Shown here one piece after another: positions 51,871 to 64,000 of a DNA stretch of 64,000 nt (within the stretch, counting starts at the first letter, position 1; each line of letters opens with the position of its first letter). The notes under the pieces are model-generated. The model saw only the letters and a program-made list of their open reading frames with translations, did not search any database and was not told the DNA's origin. The translations under genes were made by a program, and so were the position numbers. The stretch is from Merluccius polli (Eukaryota > Chordata > Actinopteri > Gadiformes > Merlucciidae): assembly GCA_030340625.1 (NCBI GenBank), contig JAOPHQ010006592.1, forward strand, positions 41,001-105,000, given 5' to 3'.

Positions 51871-53105
51871 ATACAGTTGTATTATTTTGTTATTATGAAT
51901 GCAACATTTAATCTACGAATACTAGTAGTATCGCAACATCTATTTCAAGTTAAAAATAAATCAAAAAGCAAACCTTCTAGGTCCATTCATAATTCATAAA
52001 AGTCCCATGGTGCTTCTTTTTGGCGCACATGTGTGACCACCTGTACGTCCACCACTGCCCCAATATCTCACCCCAAATTTAATTTAGCCATTCCCCCTTT
52101 CCCCTTTGTTCATTCAAAACATAAAACGTGTCCAAAGTTCTTCTTAAACATACTTCTTGAAGCAAAACAAGATATTTTTAGTTTGTCTTGCATGTAGGCC
52201 TACCATGCATGTGAAACATCATGTATGTTTTGTCCTCATCTACAACAAAACAATTAATGAGAAGAACCACTAAAACGTGATCCAAACTCATTGTTTGACC
52301 AGGCAGCCTCATTTCATGTCAACAGGATAGAATCAGTACAGTACGCTATAGCTTTAGCTTTCTTATATGTTGAAAATGGAGCGAATTAAAAGTGAATTAA
52401 AGTGATCCTGCACAGCATGTCCTTAAATCAGCTTTCAGTAATCAGGATACATTTCAGGCCATGTCTGTTTATAATTTAGCTGAGCATGGTTCTCCTGGAA
52501 AAACACAGGGTTCATTACAGACGTACAAATCTCCCAATACCTCATTAAACAAACACACACACACATGCACACGCACGTACAGTGTCTTGGCCTCAGAATA
52601 ATAACTGACATTATGGTGGTTTGTGGAAAGAGGTCATTGAATGTTTTTTTTGCTAATAGCCAGAAATAGATGCCAGTGGAAAAGATCAAAAATCATGTTT
52701 TGATACTGGTCGGTATTAAATTGTGTTAATTATAGCTATTGATACCTTTATTGTGACTGCATCCTAGTGTAGTGCATCATGTCTCAACAGCAGTCTGTTG
52801 TTGCCAAAGCTGATTTAATTATTATTAAACAGAAAAACACTAAGATAAGACAGGAAATTAGGGATTAGGGAAGTAGCTCACCTTTTTTGAGGACTATGAC
52901 TACTATTTTAGTCTACTAGTGAATAGTGAGTCAGGGAGTGATTTAAATGTGGTCTCTGGTTGTAATCTTGCTGTTTTTCAACCAGTTGATGATTTTAAAA
53001 AAATGGGTGAGTGAGTGGGTCTCTCAAATCTCTGGTAACTGATGTAAGCAGGCACTGAATCACTTTGTTCTCCCTAGGCAGCACAGCAAGATGAGAAACC
53101 GCTTG

Positions 53106-53151
<46 letters not shown>

Positions 53152-53480
53152 AAATAGAAAAAGAGCATGTTAGGTTCACTGTGTAAGTGCATGTTCGTAT
53201 CGTCATCATATCTACACTACATTTAGGTAGATCTACCTTTTTGTATGAATTAAGTTTACATGTTTTTTGATCATTGCATTTTTGACTTTTTGACTCCCCA
53301 AATCTCTTATCTTTTTGTGTTTGGTTTGATTATTGGTTCAAGCTGAATTCCAAAAGCAATTGGTTGAAAATACACACGTATTTATACATTCCTAAACCAT
53401 TTGGGATGAGGGTCACACAAACCTAAAACGTTATTATTTGAGGGACGATTTTAATCAGGCAGCAGCCATGTATTGTAAAT
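51870..53480. other. Non-coding interval
   Basis: (GT)n at 53107-53149; otherwise nothing recognised. Confidence 0.5.
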
Positions 53481-53548
53481 ACACAACCTTATATAACCGT
53501 ATATGTATAGCATACACACCATAAGCCCCTGTAAGGCCCTTTAAGGAA

Positions 53549-53600
53549 CACAAACACCAACTTCACAGTCCGTCGCCTTCCAACTTCACAGTCCGTCGTC
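53549..53600. repeat. Short tandem duplication
   Basis: CAACTTCACAGTCCGTCG occurs twice with a few bases between. Confidence 0.85.
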
Positions 53601-53639
53601 TCATTTGGGATGCGTCCTACTGACCGATCGCTGCAGGGG

Positions 53640-53845
53640 TGCTGAGAGATGAGAGAGGGGGGTGGGGGGGGGGGAGGTAGTGAGAGAGGGAGAGGGGGGC
53701 GGGGGGTAGTGAGAGAGGGAGATGGGGGGAGCAAGAGGTAGTGAGAGAGGGAGATGGAGGGGGAGGGGGAGAGAGATGTAGTGAGAGAGGGAGATATGGG
53801 GGGGGGGGGGGGGGGGAACAAAGAGAGTTGAGAGGTATGGAGAGG

Positions 53846-53886
<41 letters not shown>

Positions 53887-54096
53887 GAGAGAGGGGGGAG
53901 GGAGTGATGAGTTAGATAAGCCCATGAGAGAGAGAGTGAGAGACAACGAGAAAGAGAAAGAGAGGGGGAGAGAAAATGATGAGGTAGAGAGCGAGAGAGC
54001 GAGCGGGAGAATAAGAGTGGGAGAGACTGGGGGGAGGCGGTGTGGGGCTGATTTATTTGAACAATCTGTTAGCAATGGAGGCAGTCTTGCAGGGGG

Positions 54097-54174
<78 letters not shown>

Positions 54175-54275
54175 ATCTAAGTATGAAAGAAAGAAAGAAG
54201 GAAGGAAAGAGAGCGAATAAACGGTAGAGACAGGAAGAGAAAGCAACATGTGAGTCAAACTGATGGGAGCCAAGC
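53640..54275. repeat. GA/G-rich low-complexity block
   Basis: Repeated GTAGTGAGAGAGGGAGA motifs (53670-53800), a G-run at about 53798-53817, (GA)n at 53850-53882 and 54097-54170. The end (54178-54275) has an inverted relative at 60870-60998. Confidence 0.9.
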
Positions 54276-54279
54276 AGAG

Positions 54280-55960
54280 CGAGTGTGGAGACTCAGTGAG
54301 GGGGCCTAAAGTCCAACTGCAGACAGATTGTTGGACCTGATAATGGCTTAAACGGGCCCACGGGCCCATTAACCCCTGGCTACCCCTGTGTAGTGTGCGT
54401 GCGTTTGTGCTTGCGTGCGTGCGTGTTTGTGTGGTGTTAACGTACGAGCGCGACTATGACAGCCAAACCACAATGCCAACTATATCCAGTTGTGCTGCAA
54501 CATGTGATATACGAATGTCCTTGTGGATTTGATGACCTACCTACCTGATGTTAAGACAACAGAAAGAGGAGAAGAAGAGAACGACACAGAGACAGATGAG
54601 AGAGAGACAACTGTTTATTTCAGCTGTCTGGAGACCTCAAAGTATGGTTTATGTGCTTTGGAAGTAGATACACGCCTGGAGAGCAATTTCTGACGAAATA
54701 AACGGTGTGTATCTCAATAAGAAATGAAGGTCTTACGTTTGTACAATATTACATGTGTGCAGTGACCTTTGCAAAAGTCTCCTAAATACATACATGTTCT
54801 ACACATTCTTGGTGCGTCTCTCGACCTCTGATGAATGATGTGTGATGACCATGGGAACAGGAGGATGAGACGCCATCTCCACATAGATGACACAAAGCAA
54901 CACTAATGACTACTTACTTACAAAAAACCCATGTTTGTAATGTCGTGCACAAAATGTATATTGGGATGCAATTGTGATGTAGTGATGGTAATATAATATA
55001 CATTGTGTAGGCCCAAGTAACTTATCGTATCATTTGATATAACAAGCATGATAAGAACTGCCGGCATAGAACTGCTCATCAACGCTGTAGAATTGGCGAC
55101 TGACCGCAATCTATGTGAGTGCTACAACTCCTTGGGCTTGTGAGAAAATCAAGAGAGGAATTACACAGTGGAGGACCCCTTTCCTGCCTGAAATACAATA
55201 CAGGCTTCAATTGAATTAGCGTTTAAATGCTATGCCCACAGAGCCCCACAGTCCCCTCTTATCCAGGGCTCCTAATGACTTCCATGTTCTCCGAGGCACA
55301 AACCAACGTGACATAAAATCTCTTTCACGCAGCGGGCCCTCGGACCTAGGGCCCACCGGGAGTCGTTGAATACGGAGGAGTATTTACGTCTCTATGATTT
55401 GGACATTTAGCAACATGACGGTTTGACATTGTATATTGCGTGCCGTTTTAATCGGAAGGGTTACAAATCACAACACGCGCATAAAATCGGGGTCCAAGTG
55501 TACAGAGGAAAAGTGGAGGTAGAGCACTTTGTTGGCTAACTGGTTGCCAGTCTCCACTGTTAATAATGCTGTGGTGCAATTACGTTACTGACATGAGATG
55601 TCTCAGGAACACAGCGAGTGGGTGAAAGATGGGAGAGCACAAAGTCCAATACAGAGAGAGAGGGGGAGACATATGTTTTGTTGTTGCAGTCATCCTGGGG
55701 CCTTGGTGGTGAGGAGCCAGAGCTCGGGGGGGGGTTTATGAGTTCACAGTGTTTTCTCTGGACAACAATAGGCCTCTCAGCCCGTCTGGGTCTTGTGTTG
55801 TCATAGGAGATATCATGACTCGGCAGAACAGCGCCCGGATTAACTTGGGGAGAACATTTCTTTTTAGGCCTTCGCAGAACATCACCGAACATACCACTCC
55901 TAATAAGGTCGACAGCACGAAGCACATGCGCAGGTTACTTAGGTACACTAGGTAGAACTG
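54280..55960. other. Non-coding interval
   Basis: No supported gene; GT-rich stretch at about 54390-54435. Confidence 0.5.
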
Positions 55961-55972
55961 CATGCTATAGAT

Positions 55973-56364
55973 CAGGGGGGCCCGAACTTCCTCCCCTCTG
56001 AGGGCCAAAACTGAAACTCATCTGGTACTTTAATTGTACTGTTAAGATGCAGGTTAAGATCCATCCAAGTTCCCTTAATTGAATATGCTTTTAGCTTTTA
56101 CATAGCTAAATAACGACTTAACATTACATGTTTCAGTCACAATGAAATAAAGTATCACTCTGGCCGCCTGCTCGAATTCTGAAAAAATAATTAATAATTA
56201 GGGATCCTACATATTTGAATATTATTTTTACCTCACAAAAATAAAACAGCATAAACGGATTTTAACACATTTTAAAAATTTTTTTGCTGGAAACATCTGG
56301 CGGGCCAAATCGAACCTTATGCCGGGCAAACTTTGGCCTGCAGGCCCCACTTTGGGCGGCCTTG
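55973..56364. mobile_element. 392-bp hAT-like MITE
   Basis: Flanked by the perfect 8-bp duplication CTATAGAT (55965-55972 and 56365-56372). The ends are imperfect inverted repeats, CAGGGGGGCCCGAA and CAAGGCCGCCCAAA (minus strand). The interior has GGCCAAA / TTTGGCC motifs and encodes nothing. The CA start and 8-bp duplication fit hAT. Confidence 0.85.
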
Positions 56365-56372
56365 CTATAGAT

Positions 56373-59300
56373 GTATCATGCCTTACTGAATCATGTAATA
56401 CATGATCAAAGCTAATATGGATCTGCTACACGTTAATCTAAAATTACAAATAGATGTGGATATTTCCAGTGCCTTATCAGGTAGACAAATCGTGTTATCT
56501 GTATGTCTTGTGTTTGTTGAGGTGTTGGCTAGGCTCCCTCCGACCCTCGTATTAAACCTGCATGCGACCTTGTGCCTGCAAGCTGCTGCATATGTGTCAC
56601 ACATGACAAATATGCCGCAGGCAGTTTCATGGTCGTGATTTAGGAGAATAAACCATGATCCACTTTGTGACGAGAATAACAAGCTATTTCTCCTCCCCCC
56701 TCAACTGCAAGCCTTCCTTTTAAACACTTCACTGCCAGAGGGCTTGTTCCCCTTGACCTTTCACCTCTAAATAAGCCATCATTGACCTTCCTACCAGGAA
56801 TTAGTAGGCCCAGTCTTTCCAGGCCTGCGCGCACCAAACAAAAGGCCCCGGTGTGAGTGGAGTGTTTAGCTATTTCGGGTAGCATATACCGACTCCTGTC
56901 ACAACTCATTTTCTTGATTTCCGTCATGCCCTCTTTCTCTTGGGTCTCTCTTTCTTGCTTCCAAAATTGAATATAATCTTCTTTCAGTCTGAATACCTTC
57001 ATGACCCTTTTTTTTGTTTTTACAGCCACCTTTTCTTCTGGTCTTCTGTACAGATACACATCAAAGGTTGCATCTCAACTGATCTCATCTCACAATCTTT
57101 TTTTTTTTCATCCTTAACCTTTTTCCCTTTTGTCCCCCCTCCCTCCCATCAGGAACGCCTCCCCCCCCCTTCAGGAAATATCTGGAAAGCCTTAGCCCCC
57201 CCCCAGCCTCACTTCCTCAATGAGGTTCTGATTGAGTTATTTAAATGGCTGCCTCCCTTGTAACAAGGCCCCTGCTTTATTGGGGTTTTCCACTTTGCCA
57301 GATGGGAGGCAGGTTTGGACGTGCCTGGACCCAGTATGGTGGAAAGAGAGGGAAGGATGTGGAGGAGGTAAGAGGAGGAACATGACTGAGAGGAACAGGG
57401 CAGTAGCAGGATTTGTGTTTGGCAGACCACAGAGCGCCAGTTAGAGCACATTAACGTCATGGCACCATTTAAAGTCGGGTCATCCCGATGCCGTGCTGCT
57501 GCTGTGTTTTGACTTGGTATTTCCAGATCAATCTTCATTGCCTTTCATTCAACCGGGGTCTTCCAAACAGCTCTAGCAGTTTAGGGTGGCTTTTACCCTG
57601 GATTGCAAACATTAAGCTCAGACGGCTGCTTCTCAGAAGGCCTTTTAAAAACTGAACAACCCCCCCCCCCCCCCCCCATATTTGAGTTTTTATAATTTGA
57701 GTATTCACCCCGAGAAGCCAGGATGCAGGCCTGGGGCTGTGAGTGGTTCAGTGAGTTAAAATGAAAGCCAATCGGGAAGTGTAGACATAGGGCCAGCTCC
57801 ACGCTATGCCGGATAGAGGCTTAAAAGAGTCTTTATTTTCATCTGTTTTAGTCTACGCACTAACCTGGAGTTTCCGATTAATCCGAACCTAGCCTCACAG
57901 TGTGGATGGGCAAAATATATAATTCAGAAAAGTATAATCGTGACGCAATCCAGACATCAGTCTGACCCGCTAAAGTGGTCTGCGCAACGGCATGTGTTTT
58001 CGCCGTTTGAGTGTGGGAGTGTTGGAAATGATGGTTGAAAGCGAAAGTATAGACAGAAAACCCTTCACGCGAAAATGTTGTCTTTACATTCATCCGGTAA
58101 AGTGTGGAGCACTCCAACAGGTATGAGAGGTGGCAGGCGGAGCAGAGACGGCTGGGCGGATCTGACTTTAAAGGTCATAATTTATATGGTTGTTTAAAAG
58201 AGGGTGGGCTCTATTTATCCTTTCATACCACAGAGTAGGCATATTCAGTCTTTCCTACCAGAAACTGGAGGTGGAAATGGAAATTGAGTTTAAGTGAAGG
58301 AATAAAAATTGCAGGGTGCAGCAGAATATGGGATTTGCTTGCGGGTTGACATTTATAACATGAAATCATCTATTACATTGGCTTCTCCAGTGCCTCACGT
58401 TGACAGGTTGAAGAAGGAGGTGGAAATTATCATTATTATTATATTATAAAGTGTAGGTAGGAGATCTTAAGTCTAACATTTCACAGAACCATACAATGCT
58501 CCTTACATTTTGGAGTATATTTTGGCATTGCAATGCAGCACTAAATCCATCGGCTGTTAAAAACTCAAAACACAAATTTGTGATGTCTTTGCTTTAGTCT
58601 ACATTGAAACATCCATAGACCGAACTCATAGATGAATTGTAGAAGAAAGAGTAATTAGGAATACCTCCATAGCTTGGGTGGCAGGACTTTGAGTGACATC
58701 GATGAAACCCCCAAGGAGCTCCCCTTTAAGAAACTAGGGAGGTCTTCCTTGTGAAAAGGACAACAGGCCCCACTCCACTGAATAGACTATGTATGTTTCA
58801 GTATTTAATCTAGTCTGGTTTTCCCTGGGGCCCATGCTCTCTGACTTTGTGTAGATCTGGATTTGTCAGCAGGTGCAGACAGGAGGAAGAGAAGGCTGAG
58901 GGGGGTGGCGCGGGGGGGGGGCAGTTTCATTAAGATATTGCCTTGGAGACTGTCTGAACAAGGTCAGCTATGTGTCTATTATACAACGAACACACACACA
59001 CACACTGAAAAACGTTGAAATGAAACACTGCCATTTTACTGTGTCTACACCTCTACAATGCATCCATTTGAATATGACACACACACCCAGACACACACTC
59101 AGACACGCATACACACACAGTATAGAGAGACTTTAACTTGCGATGGGAAGCAACCTAGAGAGAGAGAGAGAGAGGAGGGAGAGAGAGAGAGAGAGACCCA
59201 TCTGAACCCACACTGGGTGGCGTGGGCTGGATGCAGACTGTTGAGGCCCTCAGGTGGGAAACTGCTGAATATTAAAGTTTGTGTGGAGCCTCATGAGTGA

Positions 59301-60050
59301 TGCTGGCTGTGTAGGGAGATGAGAAAATGCTGAGTGTGCCAACCAGGCCTCTCTTTCAGGGGTTGTGTGTGGGTATGTATGATGTGTGTGTGTGCGCACG
59401 CACGCGCACACACACGCACACACACACACGCCTACACACGCACACACACACACAGATGGGAGATATCATGTGGGAAATGTTTGAAGTGTTGAAATAGGAC
59501 ATGGCCCAGCAGCAAAACAGATGTGAGCTTGGACGAGAGAGATGTGTAAATGAAGTGGGTTGTAAAAGGGCGGGAGAGTGTGTGTGTGTGGGGGTGTGGG
59601 TTTGGGGGGGGCAGTCCAGAATACATTAAAATAAAACAGTTGTACTTTGCATAGCATTTCTGAATTTACTTTCCTAAGTTGGACATGTAGGAGCCAGTTA
59701 TAGATGTGTGAGATGGATAGACTCAGATAGATCGATCTCACATTTATTTCAAGGTAGGGGAAGAACTTTATGCTTTTAAGAGAGTGGCAAAGCGATTATA
59801 TTATAATATATTTGTATATATTTGTATATATTTGATATTATTATTATATTCCAGATAGAGGATGCTGGTCCACTACACACCTAATACCTAAGTGCTTATT
59901 GGTTTGTGGGCAGTGGACATCCTTTTCTGGATGCCCTCCTCCTTGTCAGGCGAGGGAACAGATAGGTAAGATAGATAAAGAGAGATAAATGCAGGCACAG
60001 ATGGAGGCAGAGTGAGAGTATGAAATAAATGTCCAGTTAATTGTGGTCTG
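56373..60050. other. Non-coding interval with simple repeats
   Basis: C-run 57660-57678, GA-run about 59158-59196, GT/CA-rich 59365-59455. Open frames lack domain signatures. Confidence 0.5.
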
Positions 60051-60075
60051 TCTTACCGGATGGAGGTTGTTGGCA

Positions 60076-60170
60076 TAACCCCGCCCAAGCTAGCCATTGG
60101 GCGACTGTAGTAGTCACCCAATGGCTGTGCTGATGAGTAGGCGCCGCAGCGCAGCGTGGCATGAGGCTGG
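60076..60170. promoter_or_regulatory. Possible promoter-like cluster (GC box, opposed CCAAT boxes)
   Basis: CCCCGCCC at about 60079, then AGCCATTGGGCGA (60092-60104) and TCACCCAATGGCT (60114-60126), which are inverted repeats with one mismatch carrying ATTGG and CCAAT. Followed by GCGCCGCAGCGC. No transcript or gene is evident next to it. Confidence 0.3.
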
Positions 60171-60869
60171 CAATATATACGGTACTGAGACTAATAAGGA
60201 ATGGGAAATGGAATCAGGTATGGAGAGGTACAGACGTGGCAGGTGAGGCGGGCGTGACACACCTGTCTAAATGCCCAGAGTCCCGGGCCCCAGCCGGCCT
60301 CCCTGCACCCCTCAGCAGGCATAAGCTGCTGGAGGTGACAGATGGACGGAAGAAGCTCTTACTTTGAATGAGTCTAGTGGCGTATTACTGTAAAACAGCA
60401 GTCAACCCGTCAGTAAAACCAATGCGGGGTAGACTCCGGTCACTGCCTGGCAGGACCAAGTCCACGTCCAAGTCCACGCCTATTATGAGACACTTTTCCT
60501 CTCTCTGTTTACAACGTGTGCTGCCGGTCATCGTGTGAATCATGCGTTGCGGTTGATTCGATGATTTCGCTTTCAGGAATACATTCCACTCAAACATTCA
60601 TTGGAGTAGAGTTACATTGGAGTAGCGTGCTTATGGATCAACCCTAATGTTGTACCTTGGTTCACATGGTGGAATATTGTTTTTACCAAACTAAAGCAGA
60701 ACTTATGTCAGATGTGATTGTTCAGAGCAGAAACACCGTGGTACACATGGCAAGATAATTGAAACCACTGTTGAAGGCCCAAACCCCATGACGCAACCCC
60801 GCGCGTGGGGTACTAGGGAGAGACTGTGGGCCAAAAGATTGCGCCAGGGCCAAAAGTGAACTACAAAGC

Positions 60870-60998
60870 GCTCCCATCAGTTTGACTCGCAGGAGGCCTG
60901 TTTCTTTCTATTTCTGTCTCCGTTTACTCTCTGCTTACTCTTTCTTTGTTTCTTTCGTTTTTTCTTTCTTTCTTTCATTCTTTCATACTTACATTTTC
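60870..60998. repeat. Inverted relative of 54178-54275
   Basis: Shares GAGTCAAACTGATGGGAGC (on the minus strand) plus flanking AAACGGAGACAG-like and TAAGTATGAAAGAA-like sequence with 54178-54275, in opposite orientation. Confidence 0.75.
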
Positions 60999-61114
60999 TC
61001 AATCTGTTAGATACATTTCGTTGATGGACTCTCTGAGATGGACAGATTCACAGAGACAAGATGACAGATTTGTGATCTGTGTGTATCGGCCTGCTGTCAG
61101 AACTAGTCAAAATC

Positions 61115-61200
61115 TCCCCCCCCCCCACCTCTCTCTCTCTCTCCCCCCCCCCCCCCCCTCTCGCTCTCTCTTTCCCCCCCCCCCCCTCTCTCTGTCTCTC
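61115..61200. repeat. C-run/CT low-complexity block
   Basis: Alternating C-runs and TCTCTC; another C-run at about 61368-61378. Confidence 0.9.
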
Positions 61201-62340
61201 ACTCTAATGTGTTTGTGAGTCTTTCGCTCCCTCGCTTTGGTTTCGGGGGGCGCTGAGTGAAAAGGGTATGAGTAAAGTACGTGAAAACACGCGTTCCTCC
61301 TTTTCCTTTCCTTTCTGAGCTCGGTATCTCGCAACGTTTAATCAAAACCATGCTGCTCGGCACCCGCCCCCCCCCCCCGCACGCCCCCCTCCCTAACCCT
61401 CTGCCACAACTCCTACAGTATTTTTTTTTCGACAGAAATTAAAGTACTCCCTTTTTATGGTTCCTTTTTCTCATTTTTTTCCTCCTTCATACGAGTGGAA
61501 AGTTTACACAAAGGAGAGCTTTATCCTTGAGGCCTGCTTCTCCCTCACATTCTGTTCCAAATACCTGCAGGATGAAATCAAACTCCCTGTGGGAAATGCT
61601 CGCTCTCCCCATTTCCTCTTGGCCCCGCTTTCTCTCTTTGTTTTACCCTCTTCACCTATGCTGCCTTTACTTCTCCCCGTCTCATTCTCTCTTAATCGCG
61701 TTAATCGCCCAAAATGTCGCCATCACAGGTGACATCACACACACACACACACACACGCACGCAAGATAGGCCCATGTGGACTCCAAGTACATATTCACAT
61801 CAGTGAGACATTAGCCTCCCTGGCGTCTACCAGCCACCATTGTTTTAGGAAATAAACATCAGGGACAAAATCATTGTGAGAACCAAATCGACCGGACGGC
61901 TTTGTGCCTAGTTTGAATGTGCTTTTGGACAGCAACAGTGGCAGCCTAATGAGTAAATGATATAACTATTGTCAGTCGGGTCCAGCTAGATCCCCTGCAG
62001 GTCAGTAACATCAGAGTGGCCTGACAGACCTGAAACCGACAGGCACCTGAAGGGTCAGCCCTCTCCTTGACAGGAGGACCCTCGTCGCCACATATGTCCT
62101 TCCACTACACACTACAGAATTCAGAGTAGATATACAAAAGCGTGAGCCTAAATTAGAAGCATGGTATGTGTACGTGTGTGTGTGTGTGTGTGTGTGTCTG
62201 TGTGTCTGTGTGTGTGTTAGCGGGTCCCACAAGACAATGTGTTTTTAGTGGCTGGTTGCATAACAAAAACAATCATGTTCATGTCAGTCCTGTCACGCAT
62301 CCTATGAATCAGAGAATGTCACAGTTTGCTCTCCTTGCGA

Positions 62341-62365
62341 CACACACGCACACACACACACACAC

Positions 62366-62452
<87 letters not shown>
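62341..62452. repeat. (AC)n microsatellite
   Basis: AC run with two ACGC variants; a GT run at 62174-62216 precedes it. Confidence 0.97.
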
Positions 62453-62453
<1 letters not shown>

Positions 62454-62459
62454 CCATTG

Positions 62460-64000
62460 CCAGCCCATTTTCGATCACCCTAGTTCTTCTGCTCATTCCC
62501 AGATGGTTTTTAAGCATCAGCGTTCTGCCAGCAGATCGGTTTTCATTTGGGCCCAATGTGCTTTTGTTTAAGGCCACGCCTCACATTTTAATATCCACCC
62601 CTGCCAATAATACCCTAATGGAGTTCAGGTGTCCGTGTTGTAATCGCCCAAGTGCTCTGACAGTGCTGGTGGTGATTTACAAGAAGCTTTGTTATCCCTG
62701 TTTGACAGAGGGAGAAACTAAATTCCTTCCTTTTCTTTGGGGGAATTTCCTTCTTAAAAGGCCAGCTACAGATAACGTTGCACGTTAGTCTTAACAGTGG
62801 GCGAGGCATAAATCTTTCAGTGTTAAACTGTAACACAAGCCCGTCTAGCGATGCTGTGGTTTTGTTATCAGTCAATTAGGGTAGTACCCCTGAATCTAAT
62901 ACATAAGTAAGGTGGCTTCAGACATCAACATCCATATCATATTCAGATTACTGCTCTACCAGTACTGTGATAGGGTCAATGAACTAAACTAACAAGGCAT
63001 GTAACTCTTGTGTTAGGTTATTGTGTTAAAGGGCCCGTATTTTACCACCGGGTGTGATGTTGATTAGCCATTACACGCCATTTACAAATCTACCCTCTAG
63101 TGACATCACACATGGGACACAAGAGTCCATACTAATACAATATAATATTGATTGAAATACCAATACTATATAATAATCACACATTGTAGTGTCCATACAG
63201 ATGTATGTTAGATAGATCAGCCTGTGGACTGTACCAACTGGTAGGCGGATAACAGTATTTATATTGTACTGATCATTATGTCATAATGTAACAAAATGAA
63301 CCTGTGAAGAGAAGACAATTGACGATAAGTGCTTCTCAAGCTTTTATTCTTATCCATTTATTTTTTTGTCATACATTGTCCATGTCTTGCTCTGAACGTT
63401 TCCCTTTCCCTGTAAAAAGGCTGGTACTCACTCGTATTTTGACTAAAATTGGCAGTAATGGAAATAAATGGTTTACCCTCATTATGAATCTGCTCTTCCT
63501 TCAAGTTTCCCAATATAGACTTAAGAACAACTAAGATTCAATACAATCACCATATACCATTGCATAGATGATTTATTGCTTGACCTTGAGTCGGGACTGA
63601 ACACACATTGTACATGTTTTGCTGTGGGCACGGTCATCTCTAAAAACAAATGATCGTTTGACTGTGTCATTTTCCCACAACCCTGAGGAAATGAGCTGTG
63701 GTTAAAGAGCCAGTCAGCCTCCTATGCCTGTTTTTCAAACACTACAATTAAATGGTGCTTTTAAACCAAAATGTGCTTTCTCTGCAAATCCCTATTTTAC
63801 ATGTGCCCAACCATTTGCTGTGCTTGTGTATATTATATGTTATGTGTTGAGTAAAATACTAGGTACCAGGGACTTCACATATCTTCTTGAACCTTGTTGT
63901 TGTAGGATTCATCGACAAAATGTGAAAACACTGCGAGGTGTTTGCTGGACAACAGAGGTATTTTTTAGTTGTAAAAGGAAGGGATAGAGAGGAGGAGTGT
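62460..64000. other. Non-coding interval to the window end
   Basis: No gene, transposon end or notable repeat recognised. Confidence 0.5.

Noticed and set aside
53617..54369. 250-codon minus-strand frame rich in Ser, Leu and Pro
   Set aside because: Low-complexity translation of the GA/G-rich block.

Overview
This window looks like teleost fish chromosomal DNA. The evidence is long CA/GT, CT/GA and AGAC microsatellites, a single-exon type II beta-1,3-galactosyltransferase-like gene, a vasorin gene with an intron ending just before its start codon, and fish-type transposons (BEL/Pao, IS630-Tc1-mariner, hAT-like MITEs). No RNA gene, CRISPR array or prokaryotic feature was found. Host coding sequence is sparse: one glycosyltransferase gene (1189-2253, +), one decayed relative of it (2832-3500) and one vasorin gene (47216-49348, +).

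Layout. 1-1100: minisatellite, a perfect 37-bp-arm hairpin and a hAT-like MITE. 1189-2620: galactosyltransferase gene. 2832-6280: its pseudogene, a 182-bp duplicated segment, two short DNA transposons with target-site duplications, and short palindromes. 6288-14078: a complete BEL/Pao LTR retrotransposon with matching 550-bp LTRs, a 5-bp target duplication and an open 1958-codon Gag-Pol frame. 14151-25954: a block made almost entirely of IS630-Tc1-mariner elements of DD35E type, inserted into one another. 25955-47100: microsatellite-rich non-coding DNA with a nested pair of MITEs, a possible 5' exon of vasorin near 32.0-32.28 kb and CpG-rich stretches. 47216-49348: vasorin. 49349-64000: its likely long 3' UTR, then non-coding DNA with a hAT-like MITE.

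The most striking region is 14151-25954. Matching the broken ends shows two almost equal elements, C1 and C2 (1266 and 1265 bp), in inverted orientation 177 bp apart. C1 carries element A. C2 carries C3, C3 carries D, D carries B1, and B1 carries B2, so one nest is five elements deep. Each junction is an exact TA, and for several layers the empty site is present elsewhere in the window. A, B1 and B2 each encode an apparently intact three-exon transposase (399, 406 and 406 aa after inferred splicing) with an Arg/Gly-rich N terminus and a D-D(35)E triad. C and D are deletion derivatives keeping only exon 1 remnants. One frameshift in D is exactly the TACTGTA scar expected after excision of such an element.

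Limits: all boundaries, splice sites and repeat matches were read by eye. Family names below superfamily level, copy number elsewhere in the genome, and expression were not tested.
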